DNA from: SAR324 cluster bacterium
GTDB taxonomy: Bacteria; Bdellovibrionota; UBA2361; JAAZON01
Direction: 5' to 3'
Assembly: GCA_012797725.1 (NCBI GenBank)
Contig: JAAZON010000480.1
Location: forward strand, 1 to 6,604
Length of the DNA: 6,604 nt
Shown here: one piece after another, positions 6,074-6,604 of the stretch
Numbering within the stretch: the first letter of the stretch is position 1
Layout: the number at the start of each line of letters is the position of its first letter
Program-made: the position numbers and the translations under genes
Notes under the pieces: model-generated
The model's input: only the letters and a program-made list of their open reading frames with translations
Databases searched by the model: none
Told to the model about the DNA's origin: nothing

Positions 6074-6255
6074 TCTGGCTTTTTGATAGAGCCTACCTCG
6101 CCAAGGCTATGTAGGAACAAGCCTGCTTGGACAGTAAAGCCTTCGGCCTTATGGACTTTCCTCCATCGATTTCCCCAGAACTTTTTTGGCACCTTGAGGG
6201 CAGCACTCTATACGGCTAAGCCGTTCCTATAGAGCAATTTATTCGCTAAGGGCAT
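6070..6255 (-). pseudogene. Minus-strand gene remnant with one TAG, family unknown
   Basis: Starting from ATG at 6255 the minus strand reads 15 residues (MPLANKLLYRNGLAV), meets TAG at 6210-6208, and continues in the same frame for 45 residues, including ALKVPKKFWGNRWRKVHKAE and LFLHSLGEVGSIKKPD, to TAA at 6072-6070. The frame stays open upstream toward a hydrophobic, cysteine-containing stretch, so the true start could lie nearer 6290. The stop shares the TTAA at 6070-6073 with the stop of the plus-strand Rpn-like pseudogene, a layout typical of two abutting convergent genes. I do not recognise the family. The plus strand also gives protein-like pieces here but with more stops. Call is tentative. 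Confidence 0.35.
6206..6234. repeat. Compound inverted repeat
   Basis: CTCTAT (6206-6211) pairs with ATAGAG (6229-6234) and encloses ACGGC-TAA-GCCGT (6212-6224), leaving a four-base bulge. It sits about 55 bases before the XRE regulator start and over the TAG of the minus-strand remnant. It could be an operator, a leftover terminator or a scar; no T-run follows. Confidence 0.35.
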
Positions 6256-6287
6256 TGGACAGCATGCTAAGCATAGTAATACAAAAC

Positions 6288-6603
6288 ATGACTACTAAAA
6301 TTAGTTCAGCTCAGAAATTTTCGGAGAGGATCTCTAGAGGCGCCCTTAATATGGGTAAGGCTAATTAATTCCCTTCGGCTTTGTGATGAAGTCCGTCAGA
6401 CTAACTTTGCTCGCAGATTGCATATCTCTCGCGCTCATCTTCGTGATATCGAAAAGGGCCGAAAGGCAGCAAATCCCGCCCGCGCCGCACAGTTTGCTAA
6501 GATACTTAACTATCCGGAACAACAATCCCTTAAAATCGCAGTGCAAGATCTATTGCAAGAAGCAAAACTAAATTACAAAGTCGGGCTCAAGGCAGCATCA
6601 TAA
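6288..6603 (+). pseudogene. XRE-family helix-turn-helix regulator with a +1 frameshift
   Basis: From ATG 6288 the frame reads MTTKISSAQKFSERISRGAL, then NMGKAN and a stop at 6366-6368. Dropping one G in the AAGG at 6357-6360 joins MGK to LINSLRLCDEV, giving a 104-residue protein ending LKAAS at 6603. That joined product matches a known group of XRE/Cro-like DNA-binding proteins with a short lead segment, (L)I-SLRL-DE, the helix-turn-helix NFARRLHISRAHLRDIEKGR (about residues 39-58), AAQFAKILNYPEQQ and a VQDLL...KLNYKV end. Members are often antitoxin-like or self-regulating repressors that bind DNA as dimers. No ribosome site is visible before 6288, and no intact toxin gene lies beside it. 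A TTG at 6418 would start inside the recognition region and omit half of the fold. Recent inactivation or a sequence error are both possible. Confidence 0.78.
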
Positions 6604-6604
6604 C

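Noticed and set aside
6080..6175. Run of small hairpins suggesting a tRNA or other structured RNA
   Set aside because: No T-loop TTCRA motif, no acceptor stem pairing and no anticodon arm could be placed.
6090..6180. GAGGAAAGTCC on the minus strand, as in the conserved core of bacterial RNase P RNA
   Set aside because: The bases that follow do not match the family, there is no ACAGAA-type partner, and there is no room for the roughly 350-base RNA. Treated as a chance match inside the minus-strand remnant.
6076..6260. Plus-strand pieces such as FWHLEGSTLYG resembling a RelE/HigB toxin, which would pair with the XRE gene
   Set aside because: The similarity is only a few residues, several stops interrupt the frame, and the minus strand reads better over the same bases.
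6418..6603. Short gene starting at TTG 6418
   Set aside because: It would begin inside the DNA-binding fold. The upstream frames carry the rest of the same protein, so this is the tail of a frameshifted gene.

Overview
The window joins a conserved core block (about 1-3700) to a decaying accessory tail (about 4800-6604). Two intact exported-protein genes lie between them. The organism is a diderm bacterium of moderate AT-rich composition: it encodes a lipobox lipoprotein and a Sec-exported protein, and its core enzymes are ordinary bacterial types. I cannot fix the lineage. The Kazal-like cysteine-rich lipoprotein is a style I associate with Bdellovibrionota/Myxococcota-like bacteria, but that is a weak hint. 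True genes end at normal TAA codons, so the standard code applies.

Layout. Bases 1-152 (+) are the last 49 codons of the replicative helicase gene dnaB. Bases 240-1106 (-) are a full-length 3-hydroxyisobutyrate-dehydrogenase-family reductase gene, broken only by an in-frame TAA at codon 112. Divergent from it, 1203-2462 (+) encodes an RlmD/TrmA-type RNA m5U methyltransferase with all four Fe-S cysteines. Convergent with that is metK (2521-3693, -), S-adenosylmethionine synthetase. A SAM producer therefore lies next to a SAM consumer, though the two are not co-transcribed. A 280-base spacer carries a long hairpin, two overlapping hairpins in the metK leader and promoter-like sequences. It leads to a small Kazal-like lipoprotein gene (3977-4279, +) and a 157-residue exported orphan (4328-4801, +) that ends at a hairpin.

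The last 1.8 kb is a gene graveyard. Between 4802 and 5292 the minus strand reads as an unidentified protein in pieces. Bases 5287-6073 (+) are a heavily decayed Rpn/PD-(D/E)XK transposase-like gene with seven stops, one frameshift and its nuclease core deleted. Bases 6070-6255 (-) are another minus-strand remnant whose stop overlaps the previous gene's stop. Bases 6288-6603 (+) are an XRE-family helix-turn-helix regulator broken by one extra base near codon 25.

No complete new multi-gene system is visible. The most interesting items are the metK leader with mutually exclusive hairpins, the nearly intact but interrupted reductase and regulator genes, and the two unidentified minus-strand protein remnants.
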